From JACCTU01 sp963700495 (GTDB lineage: Bacteria; Actinomycetota; Thermoleophilia; Gaiellales; Gaiellaceae): a stretch of 64,000 nucleotides of DNA. The stretch's first letter is position 1, and each line of letters starts with the position of its first letter. The DNA lies in the NCBI GenBank assembly GCA_963700495.1, contig CAVOXT010000005.1, positions 353,255 to 417,254 on the forward strand. The letters are read 5' to 3'. The notes beneath the pieces were generated by a model that was given only the letters and a program-made list of their open reading frames with translations, was not told the DNA's origin and searched no databases. The translations under genes and the position numbers were made by a program. Of this stretch, positions 16,504-25,855 are shown in pieces.

Positions 16504-18114
16504 GTGCGCCGCTGGCTCCCGCTGGTCATCCTCGCCGCGGCCCAGTTCGTGATGGTGCTCGACTCGAGCGTGATGAACGTCTCGATCTCGCAGATCGTCG
16601 CCGACCTCGACACGACCGTTACGGGCGTGCAGCTCGCGATCACCGCGTACACGCTCGTGATGGCGGCGTTCATGCTCGTGGGTGCGAAGCTCGGCGACAT
16701 CTGGGGTCGCGACCGGGCGTTCGCGCTCGGCCTCGGGGTGTACGGGCTCGGATCGCTGACGACGGCGCTGAGCCCGAACCTCTATGTCCTCCTGTTCGGC
16801 TGGTCGCTCGTCGAGGGGCTCGGTGCCGTGCTCGTGATCCCGGCCATCGCCGCCCTGATTGCCGCCAACTACCAGGGGAAGCAGCGGGCGCTCGCCTACG
16901 GGATCGTCGGCGGCGTCGCTGGCGCCGCCATTGCCGTCGGCCCAGTGATCGGCGGCTTTGTGACGACCTACTACTCCTGGCGGCTCGTGTTCGTCGGCGA
17001 AGTCGTGATCGTCCTTGGCATTCTCCTCGTGCGCAAGCGAATGCAGCCGTCGCCTCGGCCCGACCATCCGCCGAAGCTCGACGTAGTCGGTGCGGCCTTG
17101 TCCGCCGCCGGCCTGGGCCTGATCGTCTTCGGGATTCTCCAGAGCAGCTCGTGGGGTTGGGTGCATCCGGTCGATGCGCCCACGATCGCCGGCAACGAGA
17201 TCACCCCGTTCGGGTTCTCCGTGGTGCCGTTCCTGATCGTCGGCGGCGTCTTCCTCCTCTGGTTCTTTGCAGGATGGGAGGAGCGGCGGGAGCGGCTCGG
17301 TCGGGACACGTTGCTCGAGCGCGCGCTGCTCCGCATCGAGTCGCTCCGCGCGGGCCTGGCCTCCCTGATGTCTCAGCAACTCGTGCTGATGGGCACCTTC
17401 TTCGTCCTTCCCGTCTACCTCCAGGTCGTCCTGGGTCTCGACGCCTTCGAGACCGGCAAGCGGCTGCTGCCGATGTCGATCACGATGCTCATCGCCGCGC
17501 TCGCCGGCCCGAGGCTCAGTGCCCGGCTCGCACCGAGGATGGTCGTGCAGATCGGCTTTCTCGGGATGGTGGTCGCCGCGCTCGTCCTCGTCGGCACGAT
17601 CGACGTCACCCTCAACGAGACGGGGTTCAAGGTCGCGCTCGCGCTGTTCGGTGTCGGGGCCGGCCTGTTGATGTCGCAGCTCGGCAACGTGATCATGTCC
17701 TCGGCCCCGCCGGAGAGCACGAACGAGGCAGGTGGTCTGCAGGGGACGGCGCAGAATCTCGGCGCCTCGCTCGGGACCGCCCTGATCGGCTCCATCTTGC
17801 TCGCCGGGCTGCTCAGCGGCTTCTCGACGCGTATCGCGGAGAACCCGTCGCTGTCGGAGCCCGTTCGCACCCAGATCACGGCCGCGACCGAGCAGGGGAT
17901 CGAGATCGTCACGACCGAGCAGGCGCACGCTGCCGCGATCTCGGCCGGTCTGACGCCCGCCGAGGCGGACGCGGTCACGGCTGACTACGCCGACGCACAG
18001 CTCGAGGCGCTGAAGAAGGCGATGCTCGGAGTGGCGCTCCTGGCGCTCCTCGCCATCCTGTTCACACGCCGTTTGCCGGGGAAACCGGCTACGACGGCGC
18101 CGCCCTCGGCTTGA
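16504..18114 (+). CDS. MFS transporter, DHA2 (EmrB/QacA) family
   Basis: A 536-aa protein from GTG 16504 with about 14 transmembrane helices. Motif D1-like LDSSVMNVSISQI lies in helix 1 and the motif A region GAKLGDIWGRDRAF at about 60-73. GAAIAVGPVIGGFVTTYYSWRLVF is the antiporter motif C region. It is a likely proton-driven drug or metabolite exporter. A cysteine-rich mini-protein follows within 45 bp. Confidence 0.9.
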   Translation: MRRWLPLVILAAAQFVMVLDSSVMNVSISQIVADLDTTVTGVQLAITAYTLVMAAFMLVGAKLGDIWGRDRAFALGLGVYGLGSLTTALSPNLYVLLFGWSLVEGLGAVLVIPAIAALIAANYQGKQRALAYGIVGGVAGAAIAVGPVIGGFVTTYYSWRLVFVGEVVIVLGILLVRKRMQPSPRPDHPPKLDVVGAALSAAGLGLIVFGILQSSSWGWVHPVDAPTIAGNEITPFGFSVVPFLIVGGVFLLWFFAGWEERRERLGRDTLLERALLRIESLRAGLASLMSQQLVLMGTFFVLPVYLQVVLGLDAFETGKRLLPMSITMLIAALAGPRLSARLAPRMVVQIGFLGMVVAALVLVGTIDVTLNETGFKVALALFGVGAGLLMSQLGNVIMSSAPPESTNEAGGLQGTAQNLGASLGTALIGSILLAGLLSGFSTRIAENPSLSEPVRTQITAATEQGIEIVTTEQAHAAAISAGLTPAEADAVTADYADAQLEALKKAMLGVALLALLAILFTRRLPGKPATTAPPSA

Positions 18115-18155
18115 CCCGGGAGTACCCAGATGCCCGTGTCGTCCGTTCTGAAGAC

Positions 18156-18326
18156 ATGTGCATCCGGTGCGAAGCAGAGACCCCGAGGGAGCTCTGCACG
18201 TACTGCGCGACCCTGACACGGATCGAGACGGAGCGCGGCTTCGTGCTGATCGACGTGTACCTGCGCAAGTGGGACGCGTTCGGGCGCTGGAACGATGCGC
18301 ACCCGGCCGCGCCTGCTGCCGGCTGA
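18156..18326 (+). CDS. Small CxxC-CxxC protein (56 aa)
   Basis: MCIRCEAETPRELCTYCATL shows two CxxC pairs (C2/C5 and C14/C17), suggesting a treble-clef or zinc-ribbon knuckle, followed by an amphipathic helix (VLIDVYLRKWDAFGRW). The start is taken at ATG 18156; the frame stays open to a TTG at 18111 overlapping the exporter's stop. Function unknown. Confidence 0.55.
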   Translation: MCIRCEAETPRELCTYCATLTRIETERGFVLIDVYLRKWDAFGRWNDAHPAAPAAG

Positions 18327-18331
18327 GCCGT

Positions 18332-18355
18332 AGGAGGGTTTGACGAAACCCTCCT
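18332..18355. terminator. Bidirectional terminator
   Basis: Stem AGGAGGGTTT/AAACCCTCCT with a 4-nt loop between convergent genes, overlapping the stop codon of the minus-strand reductase. Confidence 0.75.
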
Positions 18356-19706
18356 AGACGAGCGCCCGCTCCGCCGCGGCCTTCACGCCCTCGCCCCAGG
18401 AGGGGTAGACGTGGTGCGCGGCGGCGAGATCGTCGACGGTGACGCCGAAGCGCAACGAGAGCGCGAGCCCTTGCACGACGTCACTCGCGTTGCGGCTGAC
18501 GACGTGGATCCCGAGCACCTTGCGCGACGTCCGCTCGTACACGACCTTGTAGAGACCGTGCCGCTCGGCGACGTACTGCGAGCGTGTGACCGACGTGACA
18601 GGGTGCGTCACGGTGCCGACGTCGTGACCTTGCCCGCGCGCGTCGTGCTCGGTCAGGCCGACGGCCCCGAGCTCCGGATCCGTGAAGATCGCGGTCGGGA
18701 GGACCGAGTAGTCGGCGGCGCGCCCGTTCGAGCCGAACATGTCCTCGACTGCGATGCGCGCCTGGTACTGCGCGATCGGCGTGAACTGGTGCTCGCCGGT
18801 GACGTCCCCCGCGGCCCAGATCCCACCGACGCTCGTTCGCATGCGCTCGTTGACCGCGATACCCCCGCGGTGCGTTCGCGCGCCGATCCGCTCGAGGTCG
18901 AGCCCTTCGACGTTCGGCACGCGACCCGAGGCGAGCAGGACTTGCTCGCACTCGATCGTTCGCCCATCTGAGAGCGCCGCCGCGCCGCCCTCGAAGCGCT
19001 CGACCGTGGTTCCGGTGACGATCTCGATTCCCTCCTCCTCGAGCGCGGCTGTGAGCGCCGCCGTCGCGTCGGCATCGGAGCGTGGTGAGATCCGCGGCGC
19101 GCTCTGCACGAGCGTCACGCGCGAACCGAACCGCGCGAAGATCTGCGCGAACTCGAGCCCGACGGGTCCACCGCCGAGGACGAGCAGCGACGAGGGGAGC
19201 TCGTCGAGGTCGAGCGCCGAGACGTGATCGATCCAGCCGAGCTCCGCGAGCCCCGGGATCGGCGGAACCGCGGTGCGCGATCCGGTGGCGATCAGGATGC
19301 GATCCGCGGTCAGCTCTTCCTCGCCGGCGCGAATCGTGCGCGCGTCGACGAACGTCGCCTCGGCGGTGAACGTGTCGTAGCCGTTCTGGCGCAGGTCTGC
19401 GACCCACCGCTCCTGCTCCTTGAGGAGGGTCTTCTTCCAGGCGTGGATCGCGCCGAGGTTCGCGCGCTCGGGGGCAGTGCCGAGCCCGATCCTCGGCCCG
19501 ATCGTCCGCAGGTCGCGGTGCAGCTCGGCCGCGACGAGGTAGGCCTTCGTCGGCTTGCACGCGATGTTCGGGCAGGACCCGCCCCAGCGCTCCCGCTCCA
19601 CGAGCGCGACCTTCGCGCCGAACTCGGCCGAGGCCTTGCGTGCGGCATCTCTTGCCGCGGAGCCCGAGCCGAGCACGATCAGGTCGTAGCGTTCCGGCCC
19701 CGGCAT
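18354..19706 (-). CDS. FAD-dependent pyridine nucleotide-disulfide oxidoreductase
   Basis: A 450-aa class I flavin disulfide reductase (mercuric reductase / dihydrolipoamide dehydrogenase group). FAD motif GSGSAARDAA lies at 13-22; the redox pair CPNIAC is at C45/C50. NAD(P) motif GGGPVGLEFAQ follows at about 176, then the second FAD motif GGIWAAGDVTGE. The C-terminal dimer-interface motif is HHVYPSWGE. It lacks the N-terminal heavy-metal domain and C-terminal vicinal cysteines of true MerA, so the substrate is open. Confidence 0.88.
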   Translation of the reverse strand: MPGPERYDLIVLGSGSAARDAARKASAEFGAKVALVERERWGGSCPNIACKPTKAYLVAAELHRDLRTIGPRIGLGTAPERANLGAIHAWKKTLLKEQERWVADLRQNGYDTFTAEATFVDARTIRAGEEELTADRILIATGSRTAVPPIPGLAELGWIDHVSALDLDELPSSLLVLGGGPVGLEFAQIFARFGSRVTLVQSAPRISPRSDADATAALTAALEEEGIEIVTGTTVERFEGGAAALSDGRTIECEQVLLASGRVPNVEGLDLERIGARTHRGGIAVNERMRTSVGGIWAAGDVTGEHQFTPIAQYQARIAVEDMFGSNGRAADYSVLPTAIFTDPELGAVGLTEHDARGQGHDVGTVTHPVTSVTRSQYVAERHGLYKVVYERTSRKVLGIHVVSRNASDVVQGLALSLRFGVTVDDLAAAHHVYPSWGEGVKAAAERALV

Positions 19707-19896
19707 CGCCGGACTGTAACCCGCGACGTACTCGAGCTACTTGCGGGTCTTCGCGGCGCTCGCCCCGCTGCCGATCTGGGCCTGGCAGCGCCAGTATTCG
19801 ACGTTCGCGCGGACGCCGGCCGAAGCGCAGGATGCGCCGCAGATTCACGTTCAGCATCGGCGTGCTGCACCGGCCGAGCATCCCCCGGTCGAGCCG

Positions 19897-21127
19897 TCAG
19901 CGCAGGCCGCCGCGCTCGTGGTGCGCGCGGAAGAAGTTCTCGGAACCGGCCGTCGCCATCGCCGCCGACGCGCTGATCTCGAGTGCGAGAGTCGCGGCGG
20001 CCACGATCTGCGCGAAGCGGTAGACCTTCCCCGCTCCCGCGCAGCCCATCAGCGCGAGCCACGAGCGTGCGTACGGCAGCGTCGTACCGCCGCCCACCGT
20101 CGCGACCTCGAGGCCAGGCAGGCGGATCGAGGCGTTCAGACCACCCTCGCCGGTGCGCCGGCCGACGCCGTGCGACATCGAGCTCGTCCCGACCATTCCG
20201 AGGTCCTGTCCGGTCGCCGCGAAGATCGCGGCGATCGCGGACGCGGGAGTGAACGCGACCGACTGCATGCCGGACGCGGCCGCCCCGTGCGTGCCCGCCC
20301 ACGCAAGCTCGAGCAGGTCGTCGACGGTCGTCCGCAGCACGCGCCGCACCGCGTCGTCCGTGAGCGTCGCCTCGGCGATCACCGTCTTGCCGTGGCCGCT
20401 CTGGAAGTACTCGTAGGACGGTTTCTTGTCGCCGCCCATGTTGGCCTCGAGAACGACGCGGTCGATCTCGACCGGCGCCCGCTCGCGCACGTAGCCCATG
20501 TTGAGGAGGTACGAGTTGCGCGTCATCATGTTCGCGCCGACCGCGTCGCCCGTCGTCCAGCGCCACAGGACGTGGCACATCGGGCCGACGACGTGCGTCT
20601 TCACCTCCCGCAGCTTCGCCCAGCGGGACAGCGAGGGGTCGTCGATCGACTCGAGCCAGGACCGGATCGCGGGGAGCTCCTCCTCGAGCCACCGCGCGAG
20701 CGCGACCGCGTCGCCGGTGGACTTGCAGATGAAGCAACTTGCTCTGGTGATCCGGTCAGCCAGCACATACGTTCGGAAGCCGCCGGACTCTGCCACTGCC
20801 CGGGCGCCGCGGTAGACCGAGGCCGAGAGGCCGCCCTCGGTGTGGGCGAGCGGCACGTACACGTCCTCGCTCGCGCGGCCCGTCTCCGAGACCGACACCG
20901 TCCGGCTCGCGGAGCTCGTAGGAGCCGAGCTCGACCGGCAGCGGGCCGATCACCGAGACGGGGAGGACGGCGACGCCGGTGAGCGCCTCGTTCGCACCCG
21001 ACCACGCGGTCAGGTCGTCCCAGAGCACCTCGCCGTCCGAGGTGAGCCCGCGAACTATGTCCTGGCGCGCGCGGATCGAGTCGGCGTCGTTCTTGCGGGG
21101 CCAACGCCGTAGCTCCATCGTCGCCAC
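19897..21127 (-). CDS. Hydroxymethylglutaryl-CoA reductase (one frameshift)
   Basis: Two overlapping frames make one gene of about 409 aa. The N-terminal piece (from 21127, GTG; or ATG 21118) has ANEALTGVAVLPVSVIGPLP. After one extra base near 20900, the second piece gives HTEGGLSASVYRG, GDAVGANMMTRNS, DKKPS, GTAATGQDLG-type sequence and EVATVGGGTTLPYA. These are HMG-CoA reductase motifs: the catalytic Glu, Asp and Lys regions, and a C-terminal histidine in RAHHERGG. The enzyme makes mevalonate from HMG-CoA using NADPH. No other mevalonate-pathway gene is in the window. Divergent from folD by 18 bp. Confidence 0.85.
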
Positions 21128-21145
21128 GCTATAGCCTCAGACGCC

Positions 21146-21994
21146 GTGGCTGCGACGCTGATGGACGGCAAGGCTCTCGCCGCACGGGTGCGCGACGAGG
21201 TGTCGCGGGAGGTCGCGGAGCTCGGCCCGCTCGGGCTGGCGACGATCCTCGTCGGCGACGACGCCGCCTCGGACGTCTACGTGCGGCTGAAGCACAAGGA
21301 CGCGACCGAGGTCGGGATGCGGCCGATCGACCGACGCCTTCCGGCGGACACCCCCCAGGAGGCCGTGCTGGCGCTCGTCGAGGAGCTCAATGCCGACGAC
21401 GGGGTGGACGGCCTGCTCGTCCAGACGCCTCTGCCTGAGCACCTCGACGAAGACAAGATCCTCGCTGCGGTTCGCCCGGAGAAGGACGTCGACGGGCTGA
21501 CGCCGCTGAACGCAGGGCTGCTGTACCTCGGCCGGAACGCGCACGTCGGCGCAACACCGGTCGGCATCATGCGCCTGCTCGCCGAGTACGAGATCCCGAC
21601 GACCGGCGTCCGCGCGGTCGTCGTCGGCCGCAGCCCGATCGTCGGCAAGCCGGTGGCACATCTGCTCCTGCAGTCGAACGCCACCGTCACCGTGTGCCAC
21701 TCGCGCACCGACGACCTGGCGCATCACACGCTCGACGCCGACATCCTCGTCGCGGCGGTGGGCGTGCCGCGGCTGATCACCCTCGAGATGGTCAAGCACG
21801 GGGCGACCGTGATCGACGTCGGGATCACGCGGACGGACGCCGGCCTGGTGGGCGACGTCGACCCGGGCGTGGCCGAGCGGGCCGGCCATCTGACGCCCGT
21901 CCCCGGCGGCGTCGGGCCGATGACGCGGGCGATGCTCCTGGAGAGCACGGTCAAGGCGGCCCGCTACCTCCGTGGGCTGTTGCCCTACCCGTGA
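21146..21994 (+). CDS. folD: Methylenetetrahydrofolate dehydrogenase / cyclohydrolase
   Basis: A 282-aa bifunctional enzyme of one-carbon metabolism (5,10-methylene-THF to 10-formyl-THF). It shows the catalytic YVRLKHKDATEVG (Y45, K49), VQTPLPEH (Q93), the DVDGLTP loop, GRSPIVGKPVAHLLLQSNATVTVCHS (NADP site) and PVPGGVGPMTRAML. Length and domain order are normal. GTG start. Confidence 0.96.
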   Translation: MAATLMDGKALAARVRDEVSREVAELGPLGLATILVGDDAASDVYVRLKHKDATEVGMRPIDRRLPADTPQEAVLALVEELNADDGVDGLLVQTPLPEHLDEDKILAAVRPEKDVDGLTPLNAGLLYLGRNAHVGATPVGIMRLLAEYEIPTTGVRAVVVGRSPIVGKPVAHLLLQSNATVTVCHSRTDDLAHHTLDADILVAAVGVPRLITLEMVKHGATVIDVGITRTDAGLVGDVDPGVAERAGHLTPVPGGVGPMTRAMLLESTVKAARYLRGLLPYP

Positions 21995-22026
21995 GCAGTG
22001 CTATGGTTTTGCCGCTTAGCAAGGGT

Positions 22027-22051
22027 CGGCGGCTCGGTGCCCGAGCCGTCG
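22027..22051 (+). promoter_or_regulatory. 5' leader hairpin of the cold-shock gene
   Basis: 11-bp stem (arm CGGCGGCTCGG, one G-T pair) with a 3-nt loop, 23 nt before the cold-shock start and just ahead of its AAGGAGG. Structured leaders are known to regulate csp mRNAs; the role here is inferred. Confidence 0.45.
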
Positions 22052-22073
22052 CTTGTCTGTAAGGAGGAAGTAG

Positions 22074-22277
22074 TTGGCTCAGGGCACCGTCAAGTGGTTC
22101 TCGAACGAGAAGGGCTACGGGTTCATCGAGCGTGAGGGTGGGGAGGACGTGTTCGTCCACTTCTCCGCCATCACGATGGACGGCTACAAGTCCCTCACCG
22201 AGGGACAGAAGGTGGAGTTCGAGGTCGTGCAGGGCCCGAAGGGCGCTCAGGCCGCGAACGTCACCGCCGCTGCGTAG
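22074..22277 (+). CDS. Cold-shock protein (CspA family)
   Basis: A 67-aa single OB-fold RNA/DNA-binding protein with RNP1 KGYGFI (13-18) and RNP2 VFVHF (26-30), starting MAQGTVKWF. The start is TTG 22074 with AAGGAGG 8-14 nt upstream. It probably acts as an RNA chaperone. A terminator follows. Confidence 0.95.
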   Translation: MAQGTVKWFSNEKGYGFIEREGGEDVFVHFSAITMDGYKSLTEGQKVEFEVVQGPKGAQAANVTAAA

Positions 22278-22304
22278 CACTTCCGGAACCACGTAAGCCG
22301 CCGT

Positions 22305-22324
22305 CGGGCCCCGGAAGGGGCCCG
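22305..22324 (+). terminator. Rho-independent-type terminator of cold-shock gene
   Basis: Stem CGGGCCCC/GGGGCCCG with loop GGAA, followed by CGGTCTTTGT. Confidence 0.75.
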
Positions 22325-22349
22325 CGGTCTTTGTAGGAGGATTTGCCGA

Positions 22350-22649
22350 ATGGCGATCTCGAAAGAACAGGTGCTCCACGTCGCGAAGCTCGCGCATCTC
22401 GACCTCACCGAGGAGGAGCTCGAGCGATTTCGCGGGCAGCTGTCGGCCATCCTCGAGGCGGTCTCGAAGGTGTCCGAGCTCGACCTCGCAGACGTGCCGC
22501 CGACGTCGCATCCGCTCGACCTCGTCAACGTCTGGCGCGACGACGAGCCGCAGCCGTCGCTGGCGTCCGAGGACGTGTTCGCGAACGCGCCCGATCGCGA
22601 CGGCGACTTCTTCCGCGTCCCGCCGACGAACGAGGTGCGCGAGGCGTGA
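22350..22649 (+). CDS. gatC: Asp/Glu-tRNA(Asn/Gln) amidotransferase subunit C
   Basis: A 99-aa helical subunit (VLHVAKLAHLDLTEEELERF, then DVPPTSHPLDLVNVWRDDEP) that links GatA and GatB. AGGAGG lies 10-15 nt before the ATG. It heads a tight gatCAB operon; its TGA overlaps the gatA start as GTGA. The complex amidates Glu-tRNA(Gln) and/or Asp-tRNA(Asn). Confidence 0.95.
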   Translation: MAISKEQVLHVAKLAHLDLTEEELERFRGQLSAILEAVSKVSELDLADVPPTSHPLDLVNVWRDDEPQPSLASEDVFANAPDRDGDFFRVPPTNEVREA

Positions 22650-24052
22650 TCGACACGCTCAGACTGACGGCGGAGGAAGCCCTCGGATTGCTGGAGCGGC
22701 GCGAGGTCTCGTCCCGGGAGCTCTGGGACGCCTACCGGGCCGCGATCGACGAGCGCGACGGCGAGCTCCACTGCTACCTGACCCTCGTCGACGAGCCCGA
22801 CGGGGAGGGCATCCCGATCGCGCTCAAGGACGTGATCGGGACGAAGGGAATCGAGACGACCGCGGGCTCGAAGATCCTCAAGGGCTACGTGCCTGTCTAC
22901 GACTCGACCGTCGCGCAGCGCTGCAAGGACGCCGGGCTCGTCACGCTCGGCAAGACGAACACCGACGAGTTCGCGATGGGCTCGTCGACTGAGAACTCCG
23001 CGTTCGGCCCGTCGCACAACCCGTGGGACCCCTCGCGCGTTCCCGGTGGCTCGGGAGGCGGCTCGGCCGCCGCCGTTGCGGGCGGTCTCGCGCCGTGGGC
23101 TCTCGGTTCGGACACCGGCGGCTCGATCAAGCAGCCGGCCGCCCTCTGCGGGATCGTCGGCCTGCGACCGACCTACGGCACCGTGTCGCGCTACGGGATC
23201 GTCGCGTTCGCGTCCTCGCTCGACCAGGTCGGGCCGACGACGAAGACGGTGCGCGACTGCGCGCTGCTCTACCGGATCATCGCCGGGCGCGACCCGAACG
23301 ACTCGACGACCGCCGACGTGCCCGAGGTCGAGCTGCCCGAGCGCGAGGACCTGCGCGGCGTGCGGGTCGGCGTGCCGCGCCAGATGATCGAGGCGGAAGG
23401 CATCGAGCCCGGAGTGCGCGCAGTGTTCGAGCGCGCACTCGAGGTCGCGCGCGGGCTGGGCGCGGAGGTGGGGGAGTGCGAGCTGCCGCTCTCGGTCGAG
23501 TACGGCCTGCCCTGCTACTACCTCGTCGCGCCGGCGGAGGCGTCGTCGAACCTCGCGCGCTACGACGGCGTGCGCTACGGGCTCCGCGAGGGAGACGGCG
23601 ACTACCACGCGATGGTGATGCGCACGCGCGACGCTGGATTCGGCGACGAGCCGAAGCGCCGGATCATGCTCGGCACCTACGCGCTCTCCGCCGGCTACTA
23701 CGAGGCGTACTACGGCCAGGCGCAGAAGGTCCGCACCGTCATCCGCCGCGAGCATGCCGCGGCGTTCGAGCACTTCGACGTGCTCATGTCGCCGACCTCG
23801 CCGACGGTCGCGTTCGAGCTCGGCGCGAAGACGCAGGATCCGCTGGCGATGTACGCGAACGACTTGCTGACGATCCCGTCGTGCATGGCCGGCCTGCCGG
23901 GGCTCAACGTTCCGTGCGGTCTCTCCGAGGGCCTGCCCGTCGGACTGCAGATCATCGGCCCGCAGTTCTCGGAGAACAAGCTCTTCGGCGTCGGACACGC
24001 GCTCGAGCGCGCGATCGACTTCGACTACGTCCCGGAGCGCCTCCGTGGCTGA
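22646..24052 (+). CDS. gatA: Asp/Glu-tRNA(Asn/Gln) amidotransferase subunit A
   Basis: A 468-aa amidase-signature enzyme releasing ammonia from glutamine or asparagine for the GatB site. The catalytic Lys lies in IALKDVIG (about 60); the signature GGSGGGSAAAVAGG and LGSDTGGSIKQPAALCG supplies the cis-Ser and nucleophilic Ser (about 154-160). The start is GTG 22646 (MIDTLRLTAEEALGLL), overlapping gatC by 4 bp; the longer open frame upstream is out-of-frame gatC read-through and is rejected. Confidence 0.96.
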   Translation: MIDTLRLTAEEALGLLERREVSSRELWDAYRAAIDERDGELHCYLTLVDEPDGEGIPIALKDVIGTKGIETTAGSKILKGYVPVYDSTVAQRCKDAGLVTLGKTNTDEFAMGSSTENSAFGPSHNPWDPSRVPGGSGGGSAAAVAGGLAPWALGSDTGGSIKQPAALCGIVGLRPTYGTVSRYGIVAFASSLDQVGPTTKTVRDCALLYRIIAGRDPNDSTTADVPEVELPEREDLRGVRVGVPRQMIEAEGIEPGVRAVFERALEVARGLGAEVGECELPLSVEYGLPCYYLVAPAEASSNLARYDGVRYGLREGDGDYHAMVMRTRDAGFGDEPKRRIMLGTYALSAGYYEAYYGQAQKVRTVIRREHAAAFEHFDVLMSPTSPTVAFELGAKTQDPLAMYANDLLTIPSCMAGLPGLNVPCGLSEGLPVGLQIIGPQFSENKLFGVGHALERAIDFDYVPERLRG

Positions 24053-25445
24053 CTGGGAGCCCGTCATCGGCCTCGAGATCCACGTGCAGCTGAAGACGCG
24101 CACGAAGATGTTCTGCCCGTGCGAGGTCGCGTACTTCGACACGCCCAACGCGCACACGTGTCCGGTCTGCCTCGCGCATCCGGGCGCGCTGCCCGTTGCG
24201 AACGCGAAGGCGATCGAGGAGACCGTCAAGCTCGGGCTCGCGCTCGGCTGCACGATCGCGCCGCGCGCGCTGTTCCACCGCAAGAACTACTTCTACCCCG
24301 ACCTGCCGAAGGGGTACCAGATCTCGCAGTACGACGTTCCGCTCTGCGCCGGCGGTCTCTTCGTCGTCCCGGAGCCGGAGGGAGACCGCGAGGTTCGCAT
24401 CACCCGCGCGCATCTCGAGGAGGACGCGGCGAAGAACGTCCACGTCGGCGGAAGCGGCGGCCGGATCGGCGGCGCAGCGCACACGAACGTCGACTTCAAC
24501 CGCGGCGGCACGCCGCTCGTCGAGATCGTCACGGAGCCCGACCTGCGCTCCGCGGACGAGGCGAAGACGTTCCTCCAGCTGCTGCGGCAGACGATCGTCG
24601 AGCTCGGGATCTCCGACGCCGAGATGGAGAAGGGCACGCTCCGCGTCGACGCGAACGTCTCGGTCCGCGAGAGCGCTGACGCCGAGTACCGAACGCGCAC
24701 CGAGCTGAAGAACATGAACTCCTTCAACTTCATCGCGCGGGGAATCGACGCAGAGATCGAGCGCCAGATCGGTGTCTGGGAGTCGGGCGGCGAGGTCGTC
24801 CAGCAGACCTACGACTTCCACGCCGCGACCGGCAAGCTGACGCCGCGCCGCGCGAAGGAGGAGGCGGACGACTACCGCTACTTCCCCGAGCCCGACCTGG
24901 TGCCGGTCGAGTACCCGGCCGAGGCGGTGGAGCGTCTCCGGGCCGAGGTTCCGGAGCCTCCGGGGCTTCGCGTGAGGCGGCTCGAGGACGAGCTCGGCTT
25001 CGGTCTCGCGAACGACCTCGTCACGAGCGGCCGCGACGGTCTCTACGCCCGCACGCCGGGTGACCGCCGCGCAGTTGCGAACGTGCTCATGAACGAGCTC
25101 GCGGGTGCGGGTGTCGATCCCGGCGCGGTCGACGGCGACGAGCTCGCGAAGCTGATCGAGGCCCGCGCGAGCCTCCCGCAGCCGGTCTTCGCGGAGGCGA
25201 TGGCGAGGAGCGGCGACGACGGCTTCCGCGCCGAGCCGTACCTCTCGCAGGTCGCGGTCAGCGACGCCGGCGAGCTCGAGCCCCTGATCGACCGGATCCT
25301 CGAGGCGAACCCGGGCCAGGTCGCCGCGTTCCGAGGCGGCAAGGAGGGGCTGCTCGGCTTCTTCGTCGGACAGGTGATGAAGGAGACCGACGGCAAGGCC
25401 GACCCACGCGCCGTGAACGAGCTCCTTCGGGCGAAGCTCAGCTAG
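24045..25445 (+). CDS. gatB: Asp/Glu-tRNA(Asn/Gln) amidotransferase subunit B
   Basis: A 466-aa tRNA-dependent kinase/transamidase. It opens WEPVIGLEIHVQLKTRTKMFC, has zinc cysteines CPCE and CPVC, RKNYFYPDLPKGYQISQ, and RTELKNMNSF. A C-terminal YqeY-like helical domain (about 300-466) ends in NELLRAKLS. GTG start overlapping gatA by 8 bp. Complete, normal length. Confidence 0.96.
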   Translation: MADWEPVIGLEIHVQLKTRTKMFCPCEVAYFDTPNAHTCPVCLAHPGALPVANAKAIEETVKLGLALGCTIAPRALFHRKNYFYPDLPKGYQISQYDVPLCAGGLFVVPEPEGDREVRITRAHLEEDAAKNVHVGGSGGRIGGAAHTNVDFNRGGTPLVEIVTEPDLRSADEAKTFLQLLRQTIVELGISDAEMEKGTLRVDANVSVRESADAEYRTRTELKNMNSFNFIARGIDAEIERQIGVWESGGEVVQQTYDFHAATGKLTPRRAKEEADDYRYFPEPDLVPVEYPAEAVERLRAEVPEPPGLRVRRLEDELGFGLANDLVTSGRDGLYARTPGDRRAVANVLMNELAGAGVDPGAVDGDELAKLIEARASLPQPVFAEAMARSGDDGFRAEPYLSQVAVSDAGELEPLIDRILEANPGQVAAFRGGKEGLLGFFVGQVMKETDGKADPRAVNELLRAKLS

Positions 25446-25854
25446 CCCAGGGGCCGACTCCGCCGAGGCGCTCGACCGTCGTCCGGAGCACGAACCCCGG
25501 CGGCGGGTCGGGCATCGGTGGGAAGACGACGTCCGGACCGAGGTAGACGTGAGCGAGCCGCTGGAGCAGCTCCGGTGCGCCGCCTTCCTCGATGCGCGCG
25601 CGGCCGTGGACGACGACGTACTGCTTGAGGCCGGGCGGTTGGACGATCGTGCCCGCGACCGACAGCGCGACGCGCGGGTCACGGCGGACGTTCCGCAGCT
25701 TCTGCTGGGGCATCAGGTGACCGGAGACGATCTCGTCGCCGTCGAGCCCGACCCAGACGCAGGAGACCTGGGGCGAGCCGTCCGGGTTGATCGTCACCAG
25801 GTGCGCGAGGGCATCGGACTCGAGCAGCTCGCGTGCGCCGGCAGGCAGTTCCAC
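25438..25854 (-). CDS. PPOX-class (F420-dependent type) oxidoreductase
   Basis: A 138-aa split-barrel flavin/deazaflavin-binding protein: LAHLVTINPDGSPQVSCVWV, then GDEIVSGHLMPQQKLRNVRRDPRVALSV. This is the pattern of the pyridoxamine-phosphate-oxidase-like, F420-dependent group common in actinobacteria. The start is taken at GTG 25854, one base after the stop of the small basic ORF, so translation is probably coupled and no separate ribosome site is needed. It overlaps the end of gatB by 8 bp. Confidence 0.8.
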   Translation of the reverse strand: MELPAGARELLESDALAHLVTINPDGSPQVSCVWVGLDGDEIVSGHLMPQQKLRNVRRDPRVALSVAGTIVQPPGLKQYVVVHGRARIEEGGAPELLQRLAHVYLGPDVVFPPMPDPPPGFVLRTTVERLGGVGPWAS

Positions 25855-25855
25855 G

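Noticed and set aside
16360..18219. Long open frame (over 600 codons) antisense to the DHA2 exporter
   Set aside because: Composition is rich in D/E/R/H without any domain; it is a mirror frame of the exporter's codon bias and contains no recognisable motif.
19707..19896. Short reading frame ending RANVEYWRCQAQIG between the disulfide reductase and HMG-CoA reductase
   Set aside because: It looks protein-like but has an upstream stop and no start codon in the remaining 190 bp, so it cannot be supported as a gene.
22247..24283. 678-codon open frame antisense to gatC/gatA
   Set aside because: The sense strand encodes complete, well-conserved GatC and GatA; the antisense frame is a GC-skew shadow.
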